DNA from: Bacteroides_E sp964528875
GTDB taxonomy: Bacteria; Bacteroidota; Bacteroidia; Bacteroidales; Bacteroidaceae
NCBI GenBank assembly: GCA_964528875.1
Contig: CAZGUI010000003.1
Coordinates: 1 to 64,000, forward strand
Length of the DNA stretch: 64,000 bases
Reading direction: 5' to 3'
Position numbers and translations under genes: made by a program. The notes under the pieces were generated by a model. The model was not told the DNA's origin, searched no databases, and saw nothing but the letters and a program-made list of their open reading frames with translations. Shown here piece by piece: positions 57,318-64,000 of this stretch. Each line of letters opens with the position of its first letter. Position 1 is the stretch's first letter.

Positions 57318-57396
57318 CGGTCCTAGACCGAAGGGCGGTCGGTCTAGGACTGAACCCTCCTCGGTCTAGGACCGAGGGGCCTTGGGTCTTAGACCT
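57318..57396 (+). repeat. Four-unit 22-bp palindromic repeat cassette, copy D
   Basis: Units start at 57318, 57340, 57362 and 57384. Unit 1 is CGGTCCTAGACCG (loop CTA instead of TAG), unit 2 has GGACTG, unit 3 GGACCG and unit 4 GGGTCTTAGACC. It sits between the terminators of two convergent transcripts (PUL and PepSY genes), a place where neither 5' regulation nor 3' processing of a single operon is an easy explanation. Confidence 0.9.
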
Positions 57397-57398
57397 AC

Positions 57399-57431
57399 AA
57401 AAAAGAGGCACTTAAATTGCTAAGCACCTCT
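57399..57431 (-). terminator. Terminator of the PepSY-like gene cluster
   Basis: On the minus strand AGAGGTGCTTA (57431-57421) pairs with TAAGTGCCTCT (57414-57404), using two G-U pairs, followed by TTTTT. Located 25 bp after the stop at 57456. Confidence 0.78.
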
Positions 57432-57455
57432 TCCTTTTTCTTTCAGAATGTTCAG

Positions 57456-58301
57456 TTATTCAACCATTAATCCTGTCGCAGCATTAAACAGTTTCTTTAT
57501 CTCTTTTTCTCCTTTTTTTTCAAACTCAATGAGATAAAATTCACCTTGAGAATTTTGTACAAACTCCACATCATCTATTGTCCATGTAGCATAAGGAGTC
57601 GTTTTAATTGCATCTAATACAACACTTGCAATATCTTTAATCTGTACTTCCCACTTAGTCTGCATCCAGCGATTTGTATCTAAAGTGAAATCAAGCTCTT
57701 TCTTAGTTTTGTTCTCAATAAGTTCAACCTCCCATTTATCTTTTTCACGATCTACATCTACAACATTAGCATTAGGATGCGTTTGGATAATATACTCTTT
57801 TATCTGAGCTGGCAAATCAGAAACAATATAATCACCTGCACTATGGCCTCCACTTTCTTTGATTTCTTTGAGAAGTATACCTTCTTCATTATAAACCAAA
57901 TTTATTTCTGTTTCTCCTTGCTCTAACTCTATCACATAAATGGTTTCATAACCTTCCCGAGTATATTCATCCACATCATCAATCCTCCAATCACTATAAA
58001 CTGATTCACTCAAAGCTTTTTTTATTGGAGCGGACAACTCTTCATACAAAATATCTTTTTCTACAATAACACATCTTCCGGTATCATCGTACCAAGCTTC
58101 CATTTCATATTTATCCACATAAAAATCGGCTACATAATAAGCTTGTTTCTTCTCCCATTCTACAAGTTGAGCATTAGGGAAATCGGCCTTAAATGCCTCC
58201 TTAGTCGTTTCATTTACAAAGCTATAATGATTCTCATCATCGCTACAAGCATAGACTAAAATTAACAAGAGACCAACTAAAGCCAAATATTTTGTTTTCA
58301 T
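57456..58301 (-). CDS. PepSY-like lipoprotein with tandem repeats of the domain
   Basis: Lipoprotein of 281 residues (LLLILVYAC lipobox near residue 19). It contains PepSY-like (DUF2874/PF11396) segments: a start ETTKEAFKADFPNAQLVEWEKKQAYYVADF (residues about 33-62), then LSAPIKKALSESVYSDWRIDDVDEY, and the same pattern again (LPAQIKEYIIQTHPNANVVDVDREKDKWEVEL at about 160-191; VVLDAIKTTPYATWTIDDVEF). The repeats suggest an internal duplication. PepSY-like proteins are small periplasmic folds of largely unknown role, often beside two-component systems, as here. It follows the next PepSY gene by 18 bp. Confidence 0.75.
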   Translation of the reverse strand: MKTKYLALVGLLLILVYACSDDENHYSFVNETTKEAFKADFPNAQLVEWEKKQAYYVADFYVDKYEMEAWYDDTGRCVIVEKDILYEELSAPIKKALSESVYSDWRIDDVDEYTREGYETIYVIELEQGETEINLVYNEEGILLKEIKESGGHSAGDYIVSDLPAQIKEYIIQTHPNANVVDVDREKDKWEVELIENKTKKELDFTLDTNRWMQTKWEVQIKDIASVVLDAIKTTPYATWTIDDVEFVQNSQGEFYLIEFEKKGEKEIKKLFNAATGLMVE

Positions 58302-58319
58302 CTTTATATAATTATTAAA

Positions 58320-58766
58320 TTACAAATCAATATCTATAACCACAAAGTTCTTATCAAAGGTAAGCTCCATTACATTGTCCAACTCAATCTCATAACTTTT
58401 GTTTCGTTCCTTCTTTTTTTCTATCTGAGTTATTTTTTTATTTGGATAATTAGAATTGAGATAACTCATTATTTGCTCAGGAATAAAAGCAGTTGGAACT
58501 ACAGATTTTTCACAGTCTATCTCTTCCCAATTTCCTTTCTTATCAAACTTTACTTTATTTCCATTTTGGAATATCACAGTATAATCTTTATCAAAAAAAT
58601 CTTTGTCTTGTTTAACCACTACTATTTTTTCGTGAGCAAAATATTTGCTTAATAGTTCTTTTGCAGGTTCGGGTAATTGTTCCACAGGAATGGGACGGTC
58701 GTCATTGGCTTTTACACCTAGTATCAATGCAAAAGACAACATCAAAAGGGATATAATTCTTTTCAT
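58320..58766 (-). CDS. Secreted PepSY-like protein (148 residues)
   Basis: Signal peptide at about 1-20 (LLMLSFALILGVKA) followed by a PepSY-like unit (DDRPIPVEQLPEPAKELLSKYF onward) and a second half (SVVPTAFIPEQIMSYLNSNYPNKKITQIEKKK, about 90-121). It is clearly paralogous to the gene at 58901-59350: both share the RPI(P/N)xEQLP opening, the DKxFFDKDY / MEKEFFGTEY block and the closing VVIDID / NVVDID. It lacks catalytic residues. It sits 18 bp before the longer lipoprotein and 134 bp after its paralogue. Confidence 0.75.
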   Translation of the reverse strand: MKRIISLLMLSFALILGVKANDDRPIPVEQLPEPAKELLSKYFAHEKIVVVKQDKDFFDKDYTVIFQNGNKVKFDKKGNWEEIDCEKSVVPTAFIPEQIMSYLNSNYPNKKITQIEKKKERNKSYEIELDNVMELTFDKNFVVIDIDL

Positions 58767-58900
58767 TTTCTTTAGTTTTTTAATTTACAATTCATTTTTA
58801 TTTGTACTTGCATACAAAAGGTTCAATAGTATTCAGGAAGTATAAATGAGCCGGATAAACTTTACACTTGTTTTAGTTCTTTATATCACTACTCAAAACA

Positions 58901-59350
58901 TCAATCTATATCGACCACATTGTAATGGGCATCAAATTCAATCTCTATTGAATTACTGAGTTCCACCTCATACTTAGTTTTTCGTTTGTTTTTCTTCTCT
59001 ATCTGAACAACTTTTTGATCAGGATAATTCACATTCACAAACTCTTTAATTTTTTGAGGGATAAGAGCTGATGGAACTTCTGAAAACTCACAGTCCGCCT
59101 CTTTCCACTCTTTATCTTTACCAAACTCTATTTTACTTCCTCCTACCAAATACACTTTATATTCTGTTCCAAAAAACTCCTTCTCCATCTTAGCCAAGGC
59201 TATTTTTTCTCCCGGGAAATATTGATCTAAAAACACTTTAATGGTTTGAGGTAGCTGCTCAGGATTTATCGGTCTATCTTCTCCGGCCAGAACAAACGAG
59301 GTGCCACACCACATAAACAGAACAACAACTAGGGTCAATAATCTTTTCAT
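58901..59350 (-). CDS. Secreted PepSY-like protein (149 residues)
   Basis: Paralogue of the 148-residue protein downstream. Signal peptide about 1-22 (VVVLFMWCGTSFVLA). PepSY-like units at about 23-80 (EDRPINPEQLPQTIKVFLDQYF onward) and 85-149 (SEVPSALIPQKIKEFVNVNYP, closing YNVVDID). It is the first of the three PepSY genes and stands directly behind a promoter whose upstream element is nearly identical to that of the two-component system genes at 61977-62657. It is therefore a probable direct target of that regulator. Function in the periplasm is unknown. Confidence 0.76.
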   Translation of the reverse strand: MKRLLTLVVVLFMWCGTSFVLAGEDRPINPEQLPQTIKVFLDQYFPGEKIALAKMEKEFFGTEYKVYLVGGSKIEFGKDKEWKEADCEFSEVPSALIPQKIKEFVNVNYPDQKVVQIEKKNKRKTKYEVELSNSIEIEFDAHYNVVDID

Positions 59351-59390
59351 TTTATATCTTCGTTTAATCTTAACTATTTAATTTCTTAAA

Positions 59391-59426
59391 CAAAGATAGA
59401 ACCCAATTCTGTAGTCATTCTGAAAT
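59391..59426 (-). promoter_or_regulatory. Promoter of the PepSY genes with an element shared with the two-component system
   Basis: Minus-strand -7 box TATCTTTG (59398-59391). Six bases upstream begins AATTCTGTAGTCATTCTGAA (plus-strand reading from 59405), which contains ATTCTG twice, 11 bp apart (59406, 59417). The same element at the same distance precedes the response regulator gene (62695). This is the spacing expected for an OmpR-family binding site. Confidence 0.65.
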
Positions 59427-59703
59427 AATTGTAGATTTCCGTTTTTTTTATGGAACAAGAAAAGAATCTCAATGACAACGATTAATAATCACTTAGAAGT
59501 TTTCCATATTACTAAAAGAGAGACAAGCTTCTTTGACAAGTGAACCCAGGCAGTGATCTATATTTATAGTCTAATTATCAACACCTTACATTAATATCAC
59601 TTTTAATCTCTCCCTTTCAGCATTCAATAAAAAAGTGCTAAATTATAAAGTACACTTTATTAAAAATAAACTTTTAATGAACATAAGGGAAAAACCTTTA
59701 GCA
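59427..59703. other. Intergenic stretch with no supported feature
   Basis: Between the PepSY promoter and the methyltransferase stop I see only short ORFs (the longest plus-strand one with an ATG, at 59476, has 23 codons) and AT-rich sequence. The short stem AAGG/CCTT near 59685-59700 is too weak to call a terminator. Confidence 0.4.
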
Positions 59704-60441
59704 TTATGAAATTCGCTTAAAAAAGGAAGTCTTCGAGAATGAAAAAGTATAAGGAGTTTGACCAACAAAATGTTTTGCCTCCCAATTGTCCTTCTGAAAT
59801 AATGCTTGGTTGTTTTCGAAGTAATCTCGATCCGAATTGTCTACAATCAAATATCCTCCTTGTTTTACTTTTGGAATAGATTGACTGATACAAGATGAAC
59901 GCGCACGACCATCAACCATCACAATATCCAAACTGTTATCAGAGATGAGATCAATGCTCTCAACATATTTACGGAATAATTTTTTCGCAGATTTTGATAC
60001 AAACTTCTCATCAGTCGGCTTCGCTTCTCCTTCATCCGAATGTAGCATATAGGTAACATTTATTATCTGCTTTTCTTCAATAACACGCTCTAAGTGACTA
60101 TACCAAAGTTCATCATTTTCCACCGAATAGACTTTGTTGACTCTTCGGGCATAGAACAAGGTAGAACTACCTGAACCATATTCCCAAACAACCATATCTT
60201 TAGTCAAAATTGTTTTAAGAAAATCAATTGCGCCAAAGACTATCCAAGGTTGATCATAGCTAAGTGGATCATTGTCTCGTTTAACTGTCCTATTCCACTG
60301 AGGGAGATGTTGCCAAGTACTCTTAAATAACGACACATCTTGATATCGAAACAAGGCTATTATGAAGAATTTCAGAAACAACAGCAACTTTCTTAATTGC
60401 CAAATAACGGGTAAATTAGTAATCCTTTTGGATAGAGCCAT
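59704..60441 (-). CDS. Class I SAM-dependent methyltransferase-like protein
   Basis: Protein of 245 residues. A basic, hydrophobic N-terminal segment (LRKLLLFLKFFIIALFRY, about 17-34) may attach it to the membrane. A Rossmann methyltransferase core follows: glycine motif VVWEYGSGSSTLFYARRV (about 85-102), acidic strand end VYSVENDELWY, then NSLDIVMVDGRAR (about 168-180) and GGYLIVDNSDRDYF. The VEND glutamate and the MVDGR motif match SAM-binding proteins related to FkbM or class 24 methyltransferases. The substrate is unknown, perhaps a surface sugar. It lies between the PepSY genes and the kinase gene but has its own -7 box. Confidence 0.7.
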   Translation of the reverse strand: MALSKRITNLPVIWQLRKLLLFLKFFIIALFRYQDVSLFKSTWQHLPQWNRTVKRDNDPLSYDQPWIVFGAIDFLKTILTKDMVVWEYGSGSSTLFYARRVNKVYSVENDELWYSHLERVIEEKQIINVTYMLHSDEGEAKPTDEKFVSKSAKKLFRKYVESIDLISDNSLDIVMVDGRARSSCISQSIPKVKQGGYLIVDNSDRDYFENNQALFQKDNWEAKHFVGQTPYTFSFSKTSFFKRIS

Positions 60442-60491
60442 TTTTTAGTTTTTACATGTAATATCCTTCTATATATAAAAGGAAGAAGTAA

Positions 60492-60499
60492 CAAATGTA
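60492..60499 (-). promoter_or_regulatory. -7 box of the methyltransferase gene
   Basis: TACATTTG on the minus strand (60499-60492) fits TAnnTTTG, 50 bp before the start codon. No clear -33 box. Confidence 0.35.
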
Positions 60500-60698
60500 C
60501 AAAAACCTATTCACCGAAAGAGCTTTTTCTCTTTACTTTTACTGTTCAACATATTTAACAAATATAAAAATCAGTAGGAGTAGCTGTTATAAAAGGAGTT
60601 CTATTAATCTTTACGCTTCAAATAAACCCAACTAACAGATAAGTATTGTATTGTTCATTCCAAGAGAAAGTATTCTGATCTATTTCAAAGTCTCAAAA

Positions 60699-61970
60699 TC
60701 ACCATTTTAAAACAAAATGATGATAAGCATCTTGGTAATAATAATTGATAGAGAGGCCGTAAGTATTACATATTGAACGAACGATAACCAACCCTAGTCC
60801 TGTTGAACCTTCTTTCTTTTTCTCTTGCTGAAAACGCTGAAAAATTTTAGTTTCATCTAATGCTCCACAATCTGTTTGGTTTGAAAAAACGAGCTGTTTT
60901 TCCTGGAGAATTATTTGGAGCTTTCCTCCATTCAAGGTGTGCACATAAGCATTTCGAAGTAAATTGGTTATCAGACTTACAGCAAGTGTTTCATTCATCT
61001 CTAGTCTAACCTCAGCAGATTCAATAAATTGTGTTTTGATCTTTTTATGAGCATAAATCTCCTCATAATCTTCTAAATGTTCTTTTATTAATTCATTGAA
61101 ATGAATAATAGATTGTTCCGGAAACTGTCGATTCTCTATTTTAGACAAAAAAAGCAGAGTTTTATTTAGTCGAACAAGATAACTTAAAGTTTGCTTGACT
61201 TTAATCAACTCCTCTAAGTGCTCTTCGGTTAAATCGGGGCGATCAATTAACCATTCCAAGCGATTAATACAGATAGCCAATGGAGTTTGCATTTCATGAG
61301 AGGCATTACCTATGAATGTTTTCTGTTCATTATAGGTTTTTTCCGATCGGTTAATGTGCCGGATAAGAGCATCATTCAGCCTCTGAAACTCTTTAATGTT
61401 TGTATCATTATTTAAAGGAGGATTATTTGCTCCAAGTGTATATTGATTGACCCACTTCAGCAGCTTATAGAGGGGATTCAAGCTTCTATTGAACACCCAA
61501 GCATTAACTAGAATTATGGTTAAAAGTAAAAGGCCATATAAAATGGCTAACCAAGTGAAAATAGTCTCTAATAAATCTTTTTTCTCTATTGTAGGTGTTA
61601 AGACAGTTAACTGATAATAGTGATCCTCTTTATCTCTAAATAAAGTACGTAACATGCGTGCCGGTTCAAATTCTCTCCGTTCGGGTATAAAAATTGTAGT
61701 ATCTCTATAACTTACCCATTCATTCTTTAAGGCATAATCGGAAGACACTTTTTCAATATAAAACACATTGTTAGAACCCTCAAACTTAGCAGGTAACTCT
61801 TTTCCTGCCAATGTTCGTTTAATGATTTGATCGGAATAGACTTCTAAAGCATCATTTAACTCATCGTTTACTTCTTCTAAAATGGAATAGTAGAAGATAA
61901 CTCCCCAAAAAGTGAACAGTATAACTACAGCAATAGAAATCCGAAGTACTATTTTATAAACTAAGCGCAT
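60699..61970 (-). CDS. Sensor histidine kinase (second two-component system)
   Basis: Inner-membrane kinase of 423 residues. TM1 at about 7-30, periplasmic region to about 135, TM2 about 138-162 (TWLAILYGLLLLTIILVNAW). The HisKA box is IGNASHEMQTPLAICINRL with the histidine near residue 226; the Q after EM replaces the usual R. ATPase boxes are NLLRNAYVHT and EGSTGLGLVIVRSI. A separate HAMP domain is not obvious. It lies 6 bp after its response regulator. The genetic link to PepSY-like secreted proteins suggests that it monitors the cell envelope, but the signal is unknown. Confidence 0.88.
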   Translation of the reverse strand: MRLVYKIVLRISIAVVILFTFWGVIFYYSILEEVNDELNDALEVYSDQIIKRTLAGKELPAKFEGSNNVFYIEKVSSDYALKNEWVSYRDTTIFIPERREFEPARMLRTLFRDKEDHYYQLTVLTPTIEKKDLLETIFTWLAILYGLLLLTIILVNAWVFNRSLNPLYKLLKWVNQYTLGANNPPLNNDTNIKEFQRLNDALIRHINRSEKTYNEQKTFIGNASHEMQTPLAICINRLEWLIDRPDLTEEHLEELIKVKQTLSYLVRLNKTLLFLSKIENRQFPEQSIIHFNELIKEHLEDYEEIYAHKKIKTQFIESAEVRLEMNETLAVSLITNLLRNAYVHTLNGGKLQIILQEKQLVFSNQTDCGALDETKIFQRFQQEKKKEGSTGLGLVIVRSICNTYGLSINYYYQDAYHHFVLKW

Positions 61971-61976
61971 ACACTC

Positions 61977-62657
61977 TTATTCTATTTCCACCAATTTATA
62001 TCCAAATCCATAAACAGCCTTAATTATCAAGGTCGCTTGTGCCAATTGTAATTTACGCCTTAAATTTTTTATTTGAGCGTAAATAAAGTCAAAACTATCT
62101 ACCTGATCGATATGATCTCCCCAGACTGCTTCTGCTAAAACAGCTTTATCTATGACATGATTAGGTCGAGTCATAAAATAATGCAGTATATCATACTCTT
62201 TGCGCAGTAAGTCCAAAGGATGTTCACCTACAAAGACTTGATGCGATTGGGGTATAATTTTCACATTCCCTATTTGAATATTTAAGTCTCCTCCTTGTTG
62301 ATTCCTACGAATTACACTCTTTATACGAGCCTTAAGCTCTGACAAATGGAAAGGTTTAGCCAAATAGTCATCTGCTCCTAGTTCCAAACCAAGTACTTTA
62401 TCATCAATAGAGTCTTTGGCTGAAAGAATTATAACAGAATCTTTTTTACCTTCTTTCTTGAGTTGCTTCAAGACATTCATGCCATTCCCGTCGGGAAGCA
62501 TAATGTCTAGCAAAATACAATCGTATGAATAATCATTAATTTTTTGAACTGCAGTACTATAATCTTCTGCCAACTCCACAATATAATGTTCTTCTAATAA
62601 CGCTCTTTTTATAATCTCTCTTAAAGAGGAATCATCTTCTATTATTAAAACTTTCAT
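61977..62657 (-). CDS. OmpR-family response regulator (second two-component system)
   Basis: Regulator of 226 residues. Receiver domain with IEDDSS at 6-11, phospho-acceptor aspartate in CILLDIMLPDGNGM (about 51) and KPFHLSELKAR. Winged-helix effector domain about 125-224 (LRKEYDILHYFMTRPNHVIDKAVLAEAVW, residues 150-178; FIYAQIKNLRRKL). It is the first gene of a two-gene operon with the kinase. The element at 62695-62717, next to its -7 box, recurs before the first PepSY gene, which suggests autoregulation plus control of the PepSY proteins. Confidence 0.9.
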   Translation of the reverse strand: MKVLIIEDDSSLREIIKRALLEEHYIVELAEDYSTAVQKINDYSYDCILLDIMLPDGNGMNVLKQLKKEGKKDSVIILSAKDSIDDKVLGLELGADDYLAKPFHLSELKARIKSVIRRNQQGGDLNIQIGNVKIIPQSHQVFVGEHPLDLLRKEYDILHYFMTRPNHVIDKAVLAEAVWGDHIDQVDSFDFIYAQIKNLRRKLQLAQATLIIKAVYGFGYKLVEIE

Positions 62658-62680
62658 CGTTCTACAGTTAATGAATGGTT

Positions 62681-62717
62681 TAAAGATAATTTTAAATTCT
62701 GTAACAAATCTGAAATA
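62681..62717 (-). promoter_or_regulatory. Promoter of the second two-component system, probably autoregulated
   Basis: Minus-strand -7 box TATCTTTA (62688-62681). After six bases the plus-strand reading from 62695 is AATTCTGTAACAAATCTGAA, then ATA. It agrees with the PepSY promoter element at 19 of 23 positions. The half-sites ATTCTG (62696) and AATCTG (62707) are 11 bp apart. Confidence 0.65.
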
Positions 62718-62957
62718 CAGAAGAAGTTACTAATACAATTCAGTATGGGGTAGATTTTCAATCTTTCGAAAATTAAAAAACACAGAAGAATCATTACTTA
62801 TTTTGTTTTCCCAAGAATGCTTCAAAATCAATAATCTTCATAATTATCAATTTCTTTAATATAAGACTCTCTTACAAGACTAGAAATTAGAAAGAGTTTC
62901 AAAAGGATGGTTACAAAACAAGAAAACCCTTGAATAAGATATACATAAACAAAATAA

Positions 62958-62967
62958 CAAACGTTTG
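62958..62967. promoter_or_regulatory. LacI-type palindrome upstream of the GH13 gene
   Basis: CAAACGTTTG is a perfect 10-bp palindrome with the central CG typical of LacI-family operators. It lies 32 bp before the -33 position of the promoter at 63000-63030. Nothing else is seen in the 418-bp space before the GH13 gene apart from that promoter and the two-component system promoter. Confidence 0.4.
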
Positions 62968-62999
62968 CTTGAGATGTTTCTACATAAATCATAAAATGG

Positions 63000-63048
63000 T
63001 TTAACAAGAAATGGATTTTTCTTATCTTTAATTAATTGGATAAGAAAA
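63000..63048 (+). promoter_or_regulatory. Promoter and inverted repeat of the GH13 gene
   Basis: TTTA (63000-63003) and TATCTTTA (63023-63030) are 19 bp apart, close to the Bacteroides -33/-7 consensus. Perfect 10-bp arms TTTTCTTATC (63017-63026) and GATAAGAAAA (63039-63048) straddle the -7 box and the expected transcription start, a possible operator or leader hairpin. Confidence 0.5.
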
Positions 63049-63075
63049 TATTAACCTGATAAAAACACACAATGT

Positions 63076-64000
63076 ATGAAAAAACTAATACTCCTCTTTT
63101 CTAGTCTATTTATTGCAGCCACTTACTTATTCTCAATGGAAATAAGTAAAGTAGAACCCGAATTCTGGTGGGCCGATATGAATAATCCGGAATTACAACT
63201 TTTGGTTTATGGAAAAGACATTGCTAACTCCTCAGTTTCAGTTAGTGCTAATGATATTTACATAAAAGAAGTTGTTTCATTAGAAAGCCCAAATTACGTG
63301 TTGATTTATTTGGATTTAAGCAATGCTAAAGCCCAAAAATTTCAACTGACTCTGTCTAAAGGAAAACAAAAAAAGCAACTTGATTATGAGCTTAGAATGA
63401 GAGATAGTAACTCTAGAGATCGTGAAGGGTTTAATGCTAGTGATGTACTCTATCTCATTATGCCTGATCGTTTTGCTAATGGTGATACTAGCAATGATGT
63501 GATAAAAGAGATGAGAGAGAAAAAGGTTGATCGCTCTGATCAATATGCTAGACACGGTGGAGACATCAAAGGAATTCATAACCATTTGGATTATTTATCT
63601 GACTTAGGAGTTACGGCTATTTGGTTAAACCCTATTTGTGAAAATGATATGCCTGAAAGTTCTTATCATGGCTATGCTGTAACTGACTTTTATAGTGTAG
63701 ATCGCCGTTTTGGAACTAACGAAGAGTTCAAAAAACTAGTCCAAGACTCTCATCAAAAGGGAATAAAAGTAGTAATGGATATGATTTTTAATCATTGTGG
63801 CAGTTATCATCCTTTCTTTTTGGATATGCCTTCAAAAGATTGGTTTAACTTCTCTGATCAATATACACAGACTCATTACAAAACAACCACACAATACGAT
63901 ACCTATCACAGTGATTACGATAAAAAACTTGCAACTAAGGGTTGGTTTGTGGAAACAATGCCTGACCTAAATCATCAGAACAGACACGTAGCGAAATACT
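63076..64000 (+). CDS. GH13 neopullulanase/alpha-amylase-like enzyme (SusA type), 3' end outside the window
   Basis: The first 308 codons of a secreted glucan hydrolase. I start at 63076, which directly precedes a signal peptide (KKLILLFSSLFIAATYLFS); the ATG at 63072 is in another frame. An N-terminal Ig-like domain of cyclomaltodextrinase-N type (VEPEFWWADMNNPELQLLVYG, residues about 26-46) is followed by a GH13 barrel: DVLYLIMPDRFANGD, HGGDIKGIHNHLDYLSDLGV, and VVMDMIFNHCGSYH (first conserved region, about 233-246). The catalytic triad lies beyond the window end. It would cut starch or maltodextrin fragments in the periplasm. Confidence 0.88.
   Translation, partial: MKKLILLFSSLFIAATYLFSMEISKVEPEFWWADMNNPELQLLVYGKDIANSSVSVSANDIYIKEVVSLESPNYVLIYLDLSNAKAQKFQLTLSKGKQKKQLDYELRMRDSNSRDREGFNASDVLYLIMPDRFANGDTSNDVIKEMREKKVDRSDQYARHGGDIKGIHNHLDYLSDLGVTAIWLNPICENDMPESSYHGYAVTDFYSVDRRFGTNEEFKKLVQDSHQKGIKVVMDMIFNHCGSYHPFFLDMPSKDWFNFSDQYTQTHYKTTTQYDTYHSDYDKKLATKGWFVETMPDLNHQNRHVAKY

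Noticed and set aside
11252..57396. Repeat arrays as transcription terminators
   Set aside because: The hairpins have only 5-bp arms and no T run follows on either strand (A-rich right flank). Ordinary terminators are found separately beside copies B and D.

Overview
The window comes from an AT-rich member of the Bacteroidetes, most likely order Bacteroidales. The evidence is: SusC/SusD pairs, a hybrid two-component regulator (HTCS), lipoprotein signals of the Bacteroidetes type, an Hmu-type haem locus, many secreted glycoside hydrolases, and promoters of the Bacteroides form (-33 TTTG, -7 TAnnTTTG) with little use of Shine-Dalgarno sequences. There is one 100-base assembly gap (34216-34315).

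Layout. 1-54 is the 3' part of a tRNA-Lys with its terminator, then a small decayed ORF. 387-9621 (minus strand) is a rhamnose-directed glycosidase cluster: GH78, GH31, GH78 and an unusual two-catalytic-domain protein (GH106-like TIM barrel plus GH28). After a gap with a possible decayed gene come an MTA/SAH-type nucleosidase and a czc-type heavy-metal efflux operon (adaptor, HME-RND pump, TolC-like protein, response regulator, kinase; 11467-19006). 19440-28647 is a haem uptake operon: calycin-like lipoprotein, HmuR, HmuS, HmuT, HmuU, HmuV. 29331-33989 is a GH92/GH130/MFS operon and 35199-37247 a GH20 hexosaminidase, together matching N-glycan catabolism. Between them lie the gap, a small membrane protein and an overlooked 47-residue double-glycine-leader (bacteriocin-type) peptide gene. 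37371-39161 holds an acetyl-esterase-like hydrolase and an L-rhamnose mutarotase. 39585-57163 is a full polysaccharide utilisation locus (PUL): HTCS, GH88, GH2, SusC, SusD, surface lipoprotein, PL38-like lyase, GH2. 57456-62657 holds three PepSY-like secreted proteins, a methyltransferase and a second OmpR-type two-component system. The window ends inside a GH13 neopullulanase-like gene.

How the parts work together. In the PUL the SusC/D complex would import an acidic polysaccharide, the lyase would cut it, GH88 would remove the resulting unsaturated uronate and the GH2 enzymes would finish the oligosaccharides. The HTCS probably acts at a 35-bp element found, with identical spacing to the -7 box, in front of both GH88 and susC. 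The second two-component system and the first PepSY gene share another promoter element in identical register, which links the PepSY proteins to that system.

The least explained structure is a dispersed element made of exactly four 22-bp palindromic units, present in four intergenic regions (11.25, 29.03, 39.36 and 57.32 kb). The identity of each unit position is kept between copies, so the whole four-unit cassette behaves as one dispersed element.
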